From Methylotenera_A sp031381645 (GTDB lineage Bacteria; Pseudomonadota; Gammaproteobacteria; Burkholderiales; Methylophilaceae), in NCBI GenBank assembly GCA_031381645.1, contig JANMYB010000073.1, positions 1 to 17,490 on the forward strand: a stretch of 17,490 nt of DNA. The letters are read 5' to 3'. The notes beneath the pieces were generated by a model. The model searched no databases, had not been told where the DNA came from, and worked only from the letters and a program-made list of their open reading frames with translations. Positions 8,179 to 14,382 of the stretch are shown here, piece after piece; position 1 is the stretch's first letter, and every line of letters starts with the position of its first letter. Made by a program: the position numbers and the translations under genes.

Positions 8179-8845
8179 AATAGACAAATGCTTGTACATA
8201 ACTAACAGAATTTTGGGGGCCTGTAACTCTCACCGTTACCCGCATTTGCGGGGTTTGTCCTGCCACTGGGCAACCTGGTCCATCACAAATATTTTGTGGC
8301 AGCTTCACTTGTTGTCCATTTTTATCTTCAGAGGCTGAGCTAAATAAACAATCGGCAGTTTGTATGGCTACATTGGCATTACGGCACATGCGCTGCACAA
8401 TGTAGCGGACGGTATTACCACTGTTATCAACTGCCAATACACGATTATTAACATCGTTCCATGTTGCATCTGCTGTGAGATTGAGCGCAGGATTTGCATT
8501 GGAAAAGTAACCAGGGTTAGTTGCAGTATTAGTAATATTGAATGTATGAGTCGCATCATTCAACACATTTTTTGTACTATTAGCCGCAAGATCTCGCATA
8601 CCCATCAGCATAGTAATAGCGGCTTCTGTCCCTGCATCTGCCGAAGTGGTTGCCGCCTGTTTAAAAGCCAGATTGCCTGCAATTAAGTTGTTAGTATCTA
8701 CAGAGCGAATAAGCGCTACAGCCGCTAGAGACATGACAACCAAAGCGATAAGTGCAAGAAATAACACTAGGCCGCGTTGTTGCTGCATGCACAAATACCC
8801 AAATTTAGGTGTGAACTTAGGCTTAAATTGGCTTAGTGGTTTCAT
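8177..8845 (-). CDS. pilX: Minor pilin PilX-like protein
   Basis: PilX is a minor pilin that forms the pilus-tip priming complex with PilV, PilW and PilY1. The 222-residue product matches the PilX N-terminal family: a basic leader, then QQQRG (21-25) and the hydrophobic helix LVLFLALIALVVMSLAAVALI, then NLIAGNLAFKQAATTSADAGTEAA (53-76). The probable prepilin peptidase cut is after Gly25. There is no Glu at mature position +5 (it is Leu), unlike the other pilins here; this fits a tip or initiating subunit. The ATG at 8845 is preceded by GGGAG and overlaps the pilW stop as ATGA. An internal ATG at residue 20 would give a shorter leader but lacks this context. pilY1 begins 9 nt after its stop. 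Confidence 0.9.
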   Translation of the reverse strand: MKPLSQFKPKFTPKFGYLCMQQQRGLVLFLALIALVVMSLAAVALIRSVDTNNLIAGNLAFKQAATTSADAGTEAAITMLMGMRDLAANSTKNVLNDATHTFNITNTATNPGYFSNANPALNLTADATWNDVNNRVLAVDNSGNTVRYIVQRMCRNANVAIQTADCLFSSASEDKNGQQVKLPQNICDGPGCPVAGQTPQMRVTVRVTGPQNSVSYVQAFVY

Positions 8846-9897
8846 AGCGTCTCCCTAGACCAAACCATATTGCGTAGCGGGATAATGGTCTCAAATACTC
8901 GATAATGATAACGCGCCCAGTTTGCATCTGCAGTCAACACTACTGCTGGCGCAGGCGAAGCCGTAGTAATCGCACCGCCAACTGCAACATCTTGCCATGC
9001 ACATAAACCAGTGGTCGGAAGTGGGGCCACAGCTTGCGTACATGCGGCTGTGACTGCAAACGGTTCAATTTTTGTATTACGGGCTATAACAGCGATACGT
9101 ACCGCTTTAATAAGGTTACGGTTAGCAACGGTAGGCGCAGTCCAAGTGCCACCAATAGCATCTACCCATCTATTTATCTGATTTGAACTAGCAGTAGTAG
9201 AAACGCCATATTGCGCCTGTATGTTAACCACACCAGCCACAATTGGAACACCGTTGCGCTCCAAGTTGCCATTATTCACTGCATAGGTAGCTACATTCCA
9301 AGCGCCCAAGCAAGCAAGGTTGCCGCCCACAGTAACGGAAGCAATATTATCCAAAGTCACTGACATGGGTGCCGTAGTACCAGTTACAGCAGTTGCACTA
9401 GATAGGGCACACGTAGCACCATTAGAAACCAACGTAATATCTCCTACAGCACAACCAAAATTATTGCTCACCGTTACATCATTCCCTACCAGCGCTCCTA
9501 CTGTTGCAGGCACACCGCCAGATTGTGAGTTACCGTAACGTACAACTACTGTATCGCTTATGCCATCAGTAATGCTTACGGGGCTAATGCTAGTGATGCC
9601 TGTGCCACCATAGGTGACTGTGGTACATTCAAGTGGCGAATCTGCCGCACCTGTTATCCCAGTTGGCATTAATGGAAAACCTGCGAGCTGCAACTCTCGT
9701 CCAATGTTATACACGGCAATTGAACCATTGGTTTGCGCATCAGCAGTACCCGTAGTGGCACGTTTTTGCCCTTCAAAAATCGATAGAACTTGCACGATCA
9801 CCAGCGCCACCAGCATGCCAATGACTAGCCCCACCATAATCTCTACTAAGGTGAAACCAGCTTGCGAAGTAAAGCTACGTTTAAAATTCGATTCCAT
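8842..9897 (-). CDS. pilW: Minor pilin PilW
   Basis: PilW is a large type IV minor pilin (351 residues here) that joins the tip complex with PilV, PilX and PilY1. It has a class III prepilin signal: 14-residue leader ending Gly14, then Phe15-TLVE with Glu19 at +5, and the helix IMVGLVIGMLVALVIVQVL. Downstream, TNGSIAVYNIGRELQLAGFPLM is typical of PilW. The rest is a Ser/Thr/Ala-rich beta domain with several cysteines (for example CTTVTYGG, FGCAVGD and GLCAW). It starts 5 nt after the pilV stop. The GGGGGC at the end of pilV probably serves as its ribosome-binding site. Confidence 0.92.
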   Translation of the reverse strand: MESNFKRSFTSQAGFTLVEIMVGLVIGMLVALVIVQVLSIFEGQKRATTGTADAQTNGSIAVYNIGRELQLAGFPLMPTGITGAADSPLECTTVTYGGTGITSISPVSITDGISDTVVVRYGNSQSGGVPATVGALVGNDVTVSNNFGCAVGDITLVSNGATCALSSATAVTGTTAPMSVTLDNIASVTVGGNLACLGAWNVATYAVNNGNLERNGVPIVAGVVNIQAQYGVSTTASSNQINRWVDAIGGTWTAPTVANRNLIKAVRIAVIARNTKIEPFAVTAACTQAVAPLPTTGLCAWQDVAVGGAITTASPAPAVVLTADANWARYHYRVFETIIPLRNMVWSRETL

Positions 9898-9902
9898 TTA
9901 TT

Positions 9903-10328
9903 CTAGCCCCCAGCGATACTAGCAGTAGTAGTAAAGCAATGTGCAACTCTCATAAAACACGGTGCGGTAGCGGCTGAAGCGGCTGGCGTCTCATCTGGTG
10001 ATGTCCAACCTACTACCACCCTAAATTGGCCCACTACTGGCTGCGTAATAGTGAGTAGCCCGCCAGGCAAAACTGGTGAAAGAGAGGTATTAGAAGTAAC
10101 GTAAGTTGCGGCATTAGCAGGATCTGCCCATATACGACCTATTTGCTGCTGGGCGAGGTAACTTGCATCAGCACGAAATTTTGAGTCAGTCGTATTCTGT
10201 AACATAGCGGCTTGCAAACCTACCAGTGCTAAAATGCCCATAGAAAAAATTAAAATTGCAATAAGCGCCTCTAGTAGCACTGCGCCTTTTTGGCTTAATT
10301 TTGTGGAATAAAATTTTTGTTTATGCAT
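9903..10328 (-). CDS. pilV: Minor pilin PilV
   Basis: PilV is a type IV minor pilin involved in initiating pilus assembly and in stable incorporation of PilY1 at the tip. The 141-residue product has a prepilin leader ending QKG (Gly15), Ala16 at +1 and Glu20 at +5 (AVLLEALIAILIFSMGILALVG). The segment SKFRADASYLAQQQIGRIW, which follows the helix, is characteristic of PilV. A C-terminal Cys pair (APCFMRVAHC) probably closes the D-region loop. It begins 15 nt after fimT with GAGAG upstream, and ends 5 nt before pilW. Confidence 0.9.
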   Translation of the reverse strand: MHKQKFYSTKLSQKGAVLLEALIAILIFSMGILALVGLQAAMLQNTTDSKFRADASYLAQQQIGRIWADPANAATYVTSNTSLSPVLPGGLLTITQPVVGQFRVVVGWTSPDETPAASAATAPCFMRVAHCFTTTASIAGG

Positions 10329-10343
10329 GGTCTACTCTCTGTT

Positions 10344-10850
10344 TTAACATGCGCGCGGACTAGAGCCTGCAGCTAGATTGGGGTCACACATTCTGACATT
10401 ACCCCCCGCCCCCACCATCACGCGTAAACTTCTATCTGCACCCGTTGCGGCAGTATTAACTTGTGTTAATACTGCCGAGGCATCAGCATTGGCTACCGCT
10501 ATTCCGCCAAGATTTGTAAAGGTAACGGTTGTGGCTGCTCCTGGAAGTGTAGTGCGGGTAACATTTACAGAGCCTTCGCTACTGGATCTTGATTCGAGCT
10601 GAGCACCACCCGCCAGTTTCACCACCCAGCCTGTGTCTGCCCCTAAAACAAACTCCACATTGACGTTGCGTTTAACTGCTTCTGCGCGCGCCTTTTGCAA
10701 GCCATTTAAAACTGACTCAGTTGCATTACGAACCTGCGAATTCATCAGCATGCCCCTAAAGCTTGGCATAGCTACAGAGGCTACAATGGCCAAAATAGCA
10801 ACCACTACCATCAGTTCTATTAGCGAGAATCCTGAAGATTTAAGTTTCAT
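10344..10850 (-). CDS. fimT: GspH/FimT family minor pilin
   Basis: This is a type IV pilin-like subunit of the GspH/FimT/FimU family, a component of the minor-pilin complex; some FimT relatives bind DNA during transformation. The 168-residue product has a short leader ending Gly7, then Phe8-SLIE with Glu12 at +5 and helix LMVVVAILAIVASVAMPSF. RGMLMNSQVRNATESVLNGLQKARAEAVKRN is the canonical FimT helix-extension sequence. The C-terminal Cys pair (RMCDPNL... and the final RAC) frames a D-loop. I chose ATG 10850, two bases after the pilE stop; an in-frame GTG at 10859 would overlap pilE and add only MLV. Whether it acts as FimT or FimU cannot be told from sequence alone. Confidence 0.9.
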   Translation of the reverse strand: MKLKSSGFSLIELMVVVAILAIVASVAMPSFRGMLMNSQVRNATESVLNGLQKARAEAVKRNVNVEFVLGADTGWVVKLAGGAQLESRSSSEGSVNVTRTTLPGAATTVTFTNLGGIAVANADASAVLTQVNTAATGADRSLRVMVGAGGNVRMCDPNLAAGSSPRAC

Positions 10851-10852
10851 GA

Positions 10853-11272
10853 CTAGCACGAGCCGCCTTTTTTAATTTGCCAGCAAGCCGTCGTTGTAGC
10901 GCCCCAGCCTGATCTAACCGCCGTAGTCGCCCTAGTATTAGTTTGGTCAATGGTATAACTGAAATCAGAAATGCTGCCCCTTCCTGTTGCAGTAATGATG
11001 TATGAAGCGGTGCCCAAGCTGCTAAGTGCGTAGTTGAAATTTGTTGTTGCTGTGGGAGCAGTGGCGCCTGAATAGGTGCGGTTATCTTGAAAAAATTGCT
11101 CCATTTTAACGCGACCGTCAGATAAAGCAGATACGCCTTCTGTCAATTTTCCGCGTGTTACATAATCTGTATAGGCTGGCATTGCGATGCCAGCTAATAT
11201 ACCAATGATAGCCACCACTATCATCAGCTCAATTAACGTAAACCCTTTTTGTGTCGCGTCAAACGTATTCAT
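10853..11272 (-). CDS. pilE: Type IV pilin PilE-like protein
   Basis: This is a type IV pilin or minor pilin of the PilE class, 139 residues. The leader MNTFDATQKG is cut before Phe11, with Glu15 at +5 and helix FTLIELMIVVAIIGILAGIAMPAYTDYVTRGKL. The body, with SDGRVKMEQFFQDNRTYSG, is typical of PilE proteins encoded in pilVWXY1 operons. Its Cys130 and C-terminal Cys139 (ACWQIKKGGSC) make the D-loop. ATG 11272 is preferred over the in-frame GTG at 11281 because an AAAAAAGGG ribosome-binding site lies 8 nt upstream of the ATG. It is the first gene of the minus-strand operon, whereas pilE often closes such operons. It may be a minor rather than the major pilin. Confidence 0.91.
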   Translation of the reverse strand: MNTFDATQKGFTLIELMIVVAIIGILAGIAMPAYTDYVTRGKLTEGVSALSDGRVKMEQFFQDNRTYSGATAPTATTNFNYALSSLGTASYIITATGRGSISDFSYTIDQTNTRATTAVRSGWGATTTACWQIKKGGSC

Positions 11273-11299
11273 AATTCGCACCCTTTTTTGGTTGATTGA

Positions 11300-11329
11300 A
11301 TCATGCCAAAACCTTTATGTCATTGTCTA
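11300..11329 (-). promoter_or_regulatory. Putative sigma-70 promoter of the pilE-pilY1 operon
   Basis: On the minus strand a -35-like TAGACA (11329-11324, 5 of 6 consensus) and a -10-like CATGAT (11305-11300, 4 of 6) are separated by 18 bp. A TG one base before the -10 makes it an extended -10. The predicted start near 11293 leaves a leader of about 20 nt before ATG 11272. The 21-bp palindrome ends three bases upstream of the -35. Confidence 0.5.
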
Positions 11330-11331
11330 GT

Positions 11332-11352
11332 AGTATCCGATAATCGGATACT
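11332..11352. repeat. Perfect 21-bp palindrome in the pilE/lptM divergent region
   Basis: Arms AGTATCCGAT (11332-11341) and ATCGGATACT (11343-11352) are exact reverse complements around a single central A. It abuts the pilE -35 element and is not followed by a long T-run. A dimeric-regulator operator is therefore more likely than a terminator. Confidence 0.75.
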
Positions 11353-11353
11353 T

Positions 11354-11398
11354 TTGCAGAATGAGCGGTTAGCAAAACCTCAATCCCGCTTTCTGCAA
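11354..11398. repeat. Second large dyad in the pilE/lptM divergent region
   Basis: TTGCAGAA (11354-11361) pairs with TTCTGCAA (11391-11398), and AGCGG (11364-11368) pairs with CCGCT (11386-11390). Thirteen base pairs form with a 2-nt bulge and a 17-nt loop. It lies just upstream of the likely lptM -10 element. Confidence 0.6.
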
Positions 11399-11405
11399 CA
11401 ATCAA

Positions 11406-11414
11406 TGATAAAAT
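11406..11414 (+). promoter_or_regulatory. Putative extended -10 promoter of lptM-lysA
   Basis: TGATAAAAT (11406-11414) contains TAAAAT (5 of 6 to consensus) with a TGn extension. No good -35 is visible at 16-18 bp, where the second dyad lies. The start would be near 11421, about 20 nt before the lptM ATG. Confidence 0.45.
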
Positions 11415-11441
11415 AAAACCTAAAATTGGGGTGAGGTTAAA

Positions 11442-11633
11442 ATGCTAAAAAATATACCTGTTTTAGTAATTTTTATAAGTTACTTGGCTTTAATGGGCTG
11501 TGGTACAAAAGGTCCGTTATATATTCCAGAACAGCGCTACCCGCAAGGTGCAGAAAATAATAGCGCGCCAAAAGACGTAAAACTGCATGCCCCGCGGACC
11601 AGTACCCATGTGCTTTACAGGGCATATTTATAA
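11442..11633 (+). CDS. lptM: LptM-type small lipoprotein (LPS translocon maturation chaperone)
   Basis: LptM (formerly YifL) is a short outer-membrane lipoprotein that helps the LptD-LptE LPS translocon mature. The 63-residue product has a signal peptide with lipobox LMGC (lipidated Cys20) followed at once by the family signature GCGTKGPLYIPEQ. The remainder is short and polar. The start ATG has a GGGGTGAGG ribosome-binding site. It lies directly before lysA, the usual position for lptM in proteobacteria, and the long open lysA frame overlaps its 3' end. Confidence 0.88.
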   Translation: MLKNIPVLVIFISYLALMGCGTKGPLYIPEQRYPQGAENNSAPKDVKLHAPRTSTHVLYRAYL

Positions 11634-11652
11634 AAAATTAAAAGATACTATT

Positions 11653-12897
11653 TTGAATACATTTGATTTAAAAAATGGCGAATTACACGCCGAAAATATC
11701 GCGCTTAGCCACATTGCGCAAAAATTTAATACCCCGTGTTATGTATATTCCAAAGCCGCGCTAACGCACGCATTTACTAGCTTTGAGGCGGGCTTGGCTG
11801 GCACTAATCATCTGGTTTGTTTTGCTGTAAAAGCCAACCCAAATATTGCCATTTTGAATCTATTTGCCAAGCTTGGTGCGGGTTTTGATATTGTCTCGGG
11901 TGGGGAGTTGGCGCGGGTATTGGCGGCTGGCGGCGACCCACAAAAAATCGTATTCTCTGGTGTGGGTAAAACAGCCAATGAAATGTACGCGGCTTTAGAT
12001 GCAGGCATTTTTTGCTTTAATGTGGAATCTGAAAGTGAGCTGAAACGCTTAAACGAAGTCGCAAAAAGCATGGGTAAAATCGCGCCTGTATCTTTGCGCG
12101 TAAACCCGAATGTAGATGCGAAAACGCACCCTTATATTTCGACAGGCTTAAAAAACAATAAATTTGGCGTGGCATTTGAAGATGCGCTGAACGTTTATGA
12201 GCAAGCTGCTGTCATGCCGAACATCGCCGTGCATGGCGTGGATTGTCACATTGGCTCGCAAATTACCGAGCTAGCGCCTTTTATTGAGGCGCTGGATTTA
12301 ATTTTAGGCTTGGTGGATGCGCTTGCAGCTAAAAACATTCAAATCTCGCATATTGATGTCGGCGGCGGCATTGGCATTACTTATGCAGATGAAACGCCTC
12401 CAGAATTTGGCGTTTATGCAAAAGCGATTTTAGCTAAATTAGCGGGCAGAAACGTAAAACTGTTATTTGAGCCAGGTCGAGCATTGGTGGGCAATGCTGG
12501 CGTATTACTGACCAAAGTGGAGTATTTAAAACATACAGAAAGCAAAAACTTTGCTATTGTCGATGCCGCTATGAATGATTTGATGCGACCCGCTTTGTAT
12601 GACGCGTATCACGATATTGTGGCAGTAAAACCGCGTGCTGGCGAGGCAAGTACTTACGAAATAGTCGGCCCTGTATGCGAGAGTGGCGACTTTTTAGGTC
12701 ACGACCGCGAATTAAATCTGCAAGAAAGTGATTTGCTCGCCATAAAATCCGCAGGCGCTTATGGCATGAGCATGGCCAGCAACTACAATACACGCCCGCG
12801 CGTAGCAGAAATTATGGTGGATAATGACAAAGCGCATGTGATTCGATCACGTGAAAAAGTGGCGGATTTATTCTCTTTGGAAACAGTGTTGCCGTAA
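11653..12897 (+). CDS. lysA: Diaminopimelate decarboxylase
   Basis: LysA is the PLP enzyme that converts meso-diaminopimelate to L-lysine and CO2, the last step of lysine synthesis. From TTG 11653 the product is 414 residues, the normal length, beginning MNTFDLKNGELHAENIALS as in relatives. The in-frame ATGs at 11587 and 11608 would add unconserved residues encoded inside lptM. Motifs are CFAVKANPN with the PLP lysine at residue 60, GAGFDIVSGGEL, VNPNVDAKTHPYISTG, HIGSQI, DVGGGIG (phosphate binding), EPGRALVGNAG, VGPVCESGDFLG (catalytic Cys) and AYGMSMASNYN. The start choice is less certain than the identity because the ribosome-binding site is weak (AAAAG). It is probably co-transcribed with lptM. 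Confidence 0.94.
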   Translation: MNTFDLKNGELHAENIALSHIAQKFNTPCYVYSKAALTHAFTSFEAGLAGTNHLVCFAVKANPNIAILNLFAKLGAGFDIVSGGELARVLAAGGDPQKIVFSGVGKTANEMYAALDAGIFCFNVESESELKRLNEVAKSMGKIAPVSLRVNPNVDAKTHPYISTGLKNNKFGVAFEDALNVYEQAAVMPNIAVHGVDCHIGSQITELAPFIEALDLILGLVDALAAKNIQISHIDVGGGIGITYADETPPEFGVYAKAILAKLAGRNVKLLFEPGRALVGNAGVLLTKVEYLKHTESKNFAIVDAAMNDLMRPALYDAYHDIVAVKPRAGEASTYEIVGPVCESGDFLGHDRELNLQESDLLAIKSAGAYGMSMASNYNTRPRVAEIMVDNDKAHVIRSREKVADLFSLETVLP

Positions 12898-12967
12898 TAC
12901 TCAAAAGCCACGAAAACAGTTGCAGAATCTAGCACTTAAGCGTAAATTATTGCTAAGAGAATTATTA

Positions 12968-12996
12968 TTCTAAAGAATTACTCTTACGATTATATT
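12968..12996 (+). promoter_or_regulatory. Possible promoter of the small-protein genes
   Basis: TATATT (12991-12996, 5 of 6 to the -10 consensus) is preceded at 17 bp by TTCTAA (12968-12973, 3 of 6 to the -35). It would start transcription about 15 nt before the gene at 13018. The region is very AT-rich, so chance matches are easy. Confidence 0.3.
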
Positions 12997-13017
12997 TATA
13001 ACATTTGGGAGAAGACC

Positions 13018-13167
13018 ATGAAGAAGTTGTTATTTGTAGTAATTGCTATGCTCACTTTTAACGCTGCGCCCCTCGCATTTGCGGATGATACGCTCCCAGA
13101 AGTTCCACCTGTAGATGACCCAGCAATTCCGCCGATTGATGCGCCAGCACCTGACGATGCAAAATAA
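13018..13167 (+). CDS. Small secreted Pro/Asp-rich peptide, unknown function
   Basis: This is a 49-residue product. A classic Sec signal peptide (MKKLLFVVIAMLTFNAAPLAFA) with a likely cut after Ala22 leaves a mature peptide of about 27 residues. That peptide is almost only Asp, Glu, Pro, Ala, Ile and Val, with a repeating PPVDDP / PPIDAP / APDD pattern. The ATG is preceded by a strong GGGAGAAG ribosome-binding site, which supports translation. There are no cysteines and no lipobox. The mature part is acidic and probably disordered. I recognise no family. The next gene, 52 bp on, also encodes a tiny exported acidic protein, so the two may be functionally paired. Confidence 0.7.
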   Translation: MKKLLFVVIAMLTFNAAPLAFADDTLPEVPPVDDPAIPPIDAPAPDDAK

Positions 13168-13219
13168 TTATTTCATAGAAAAATAATTCTGTTTAGATTT
13201 TTAATAAGGGGGAAATAAA

Positions 13220-13405
13220 ATGAATAAGTTTTTAATCGCTTTAATGGCTGTGATGATGTTATTTATTGCTGGCTGCGCTTCTAAACCCGTTATTGGAACT
13301 GGCACGCCAATCGATATTGGCGATGGCGCTCCTTTAGAAGAAGTTGCTGCAGTGGATGATGAGGCTGTAGAAGACTTGCCAGATATGGTTGCAGCAGAAA
13401 TGTAA
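13220..13405 (+). CDS. Small acidic lipoprotein, unknown function
   Basis: This is a 61-residue lipoprotein. The signal MNKFLIALMAVMMLFIAGC has lipobox IAGC with lipidated Cys19. The mature 43 residues are acidic and low in complexity (GTGTPIDIGDGAPLEEV, then VDDEAVEDLPDMVAAEM). A strong AAGGGGG ribosome-binding site precedes the ATG. A clear terminator follows 18 bp after the stop. I recognise no conserved family. The residue after Cys19 is Ala, not Asp, so outer-membrane sorting by Lol is expected. It shares small size, export signal and acidity with the upstream gene. Confidence 0.75.
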   Translation: MNKFLIALMAVMMLFIAGCASKPVIGTGTPIDIGDGAPLEEVAAVDDEAVEDLPDMVAAEM

Positions 13406-13423
13406 TTTAGTGTTTTTGATAAT

Positions 13424-13455
13424 AAAAAAAGCGAAGCTGTAGCTTCGCTTTTTTT
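13424..13455. terminator. Bidirectional Rho-independent terminator between the small lipoprotein gene and purU
   Basis: The stem GCGAAGC (13431-13437) pairs with GCTTCGC (13442-13448) around TGTA, with seven A residues on the left (13424-13430) and seven T residues on the right (13449-13455). It can serve the plus-strand small genes and the minus-strand purU, whose stop is at 13472. Confidence 0.93.
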
Positions 13456-13471
13456 ACGCCCAGATTTTAAC

Positions 13472-14326
13472 CTAATCAAAAATCACCGTTTTATTGGCAT
13501 AAAGCAAAATACGATTTTCGATATGCCAGCGCACTGCCTTGGCTAAAACCGAACGCTCTAGATCACGGCCTTTTTGTATCAAATCTTCCACTTGGTCACG
13601 ATGTGAAATTCTGTCAATATCCTGCTCAATAATCGGGCCTTCATCCAGCACTTCGGTCACATAATGGCCAGTTGCGCCGATGAGCTTAACGCCACGCTCA
13701 AATGCGCGATGGTAAGGCCTTGCACCAACAAAAGCGGGTAAAAATGAGTGGTGAATGTTAATAATGCGCTGCGGATAACGCTGCACAAAATCAGGCGATA
13801 AAATTTGCATATAACGTGCTAACACGATTAAATCAATACGGTATTGTTCAAACAGCTTAAATTGTACTGCTTCCACATGTGGCTTATTGTCTTTCCTCAC
13901 TTCGATGTAATGGAAATCTATACCATAAAACTTGACTAAATCTTCCGTGTCACGATGATTGCTAATGACCAATGGGATTTCGCACACTAGCTCACCACTT
14001 TTATGGCGATGTAACAAATCGGCCAAGCAGTGGTCATATTGCGAAACCATAATTGCCACGCGCGCTTTGTGTTGCGAGAGTTTGATCTGCCAAACCATAT
14101 TAAATTTGTTAGCTATGGGCGCGAAAGCCTCATCAAAGCTAGCTTCTGAGAGATTAAAGCCCGTCACATCCCATTCCACACGCATTAAAAATAGATTATT
14201 TTCTGCATCTTGATGCTGGTCTGCGTGTAAAATATTCGCATTATGCTGATATAAAAAATCAGCGATTGCCGCCACAAGGCCGCGCGTATCGGGGCAAGTA
14301 ATTAACAGTGTTGCGGTGTTTTTCAT
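13472..14326 (-). CDS. purU: Formyltetrahydrofolate deformylase
   Basis: PurU hydrolyses 10-formyltetrahydrofolate to formate and tetrahydrofolate. It balances one-carbon pools and supplies formate, which fits a C1-using organism. The 284-residue product has an N-terminal ACT domain (about 1-85, ATLLITCPDTRGLVAAIADFL) and a formyltransferase-fold catalytic domain (about 88-280). The catalytic triad is visible as Asn190 and His192 in INIHHSFLPAF and Asp229 in EVLDEGPIIEQD. ATG 14326 gives the usual N-terminus; the longer frame to TTG 14353 would run over its own promoter. The Shine-Dalgarno sequence is weak. The gene stands alone on the minus strand, divergent from ispH. Confidence 0.95.
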   Translation of the reverse strand: MKNTATLLITCPDTRGLVAAIADFLYQHNANILHADQHQDAENNLFLMRVEWDVTGFNLSEASFDEAFAPIANKFNMVWQIKLSQHKARVAIMVSQYDHCLADLLHRHKSGELVCEIPLVISNHRDTEDLVKFYGIDFHYIEVRKDNKPHVEAVQFKLFEQYRIDLIVLARYMQILSPDFVQRYPQRIINIHHSFLPAFVGARPYHRAFERGVKLIGATGHYVTEVLDEGPIIEQDIDRISHRDQVEDLIQKGRDLERSVLAKAVRWHIENRILLYANKTVIFD

Positions 14327-14352
14327 GGTAGTAGGAATTAAAAATTTGTGCA

Positions 14353-14382
14353 ATTATATATCAAACGAGATAACGATTTGAA
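14353..14382 (-). promoter_or_regulatory. Putative purU promoter
   Basis: On the minus strand TATAAT (14358-14353, full consensus) is preceded at 18 bp by TTCAAA (14382-14377, 4 of 6). The transcript would start near 14346, about 20 nt before ATG 14326. The -35 overlaps the likely ispH start codon on the other strand. Confidence 0.6.

Noticed and set aside
8360..8686. Cys/Ile-rich plus-strand open frame antisense to pilX
   Set aside because: The odd composition (many C, I, H) is what the reverse complement of pilX's coding sequence gives. There is no export signal, ribosome-binding site or known domain.
9614..9922. Plus-strand open frame of 102 codons antisense to pilW
   Set aside because: The opposite strand encodes a well-supported minor pilin with prepilin motifs. 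This frame is low-complexity and unrecognised.
11294..11308. Possible sigma-54 promoter before pilE (TGGCATG on the minus strand matches the -24 element)
   Set aside because: Ten bases after the GG the -12 dinucleotide is TC, not the required GC, and the TTGCW element is absent (AATCA). An extended -10 sigma-70 promoter explains the same bases better.
13168..13219. A/T hairpin between the two small-protein genes (AATTATTT with AAATAATT)
   Set aside because: The stem is purely A/T and weak with no terminating T-run. Co-transcription of the two genes is more likely.
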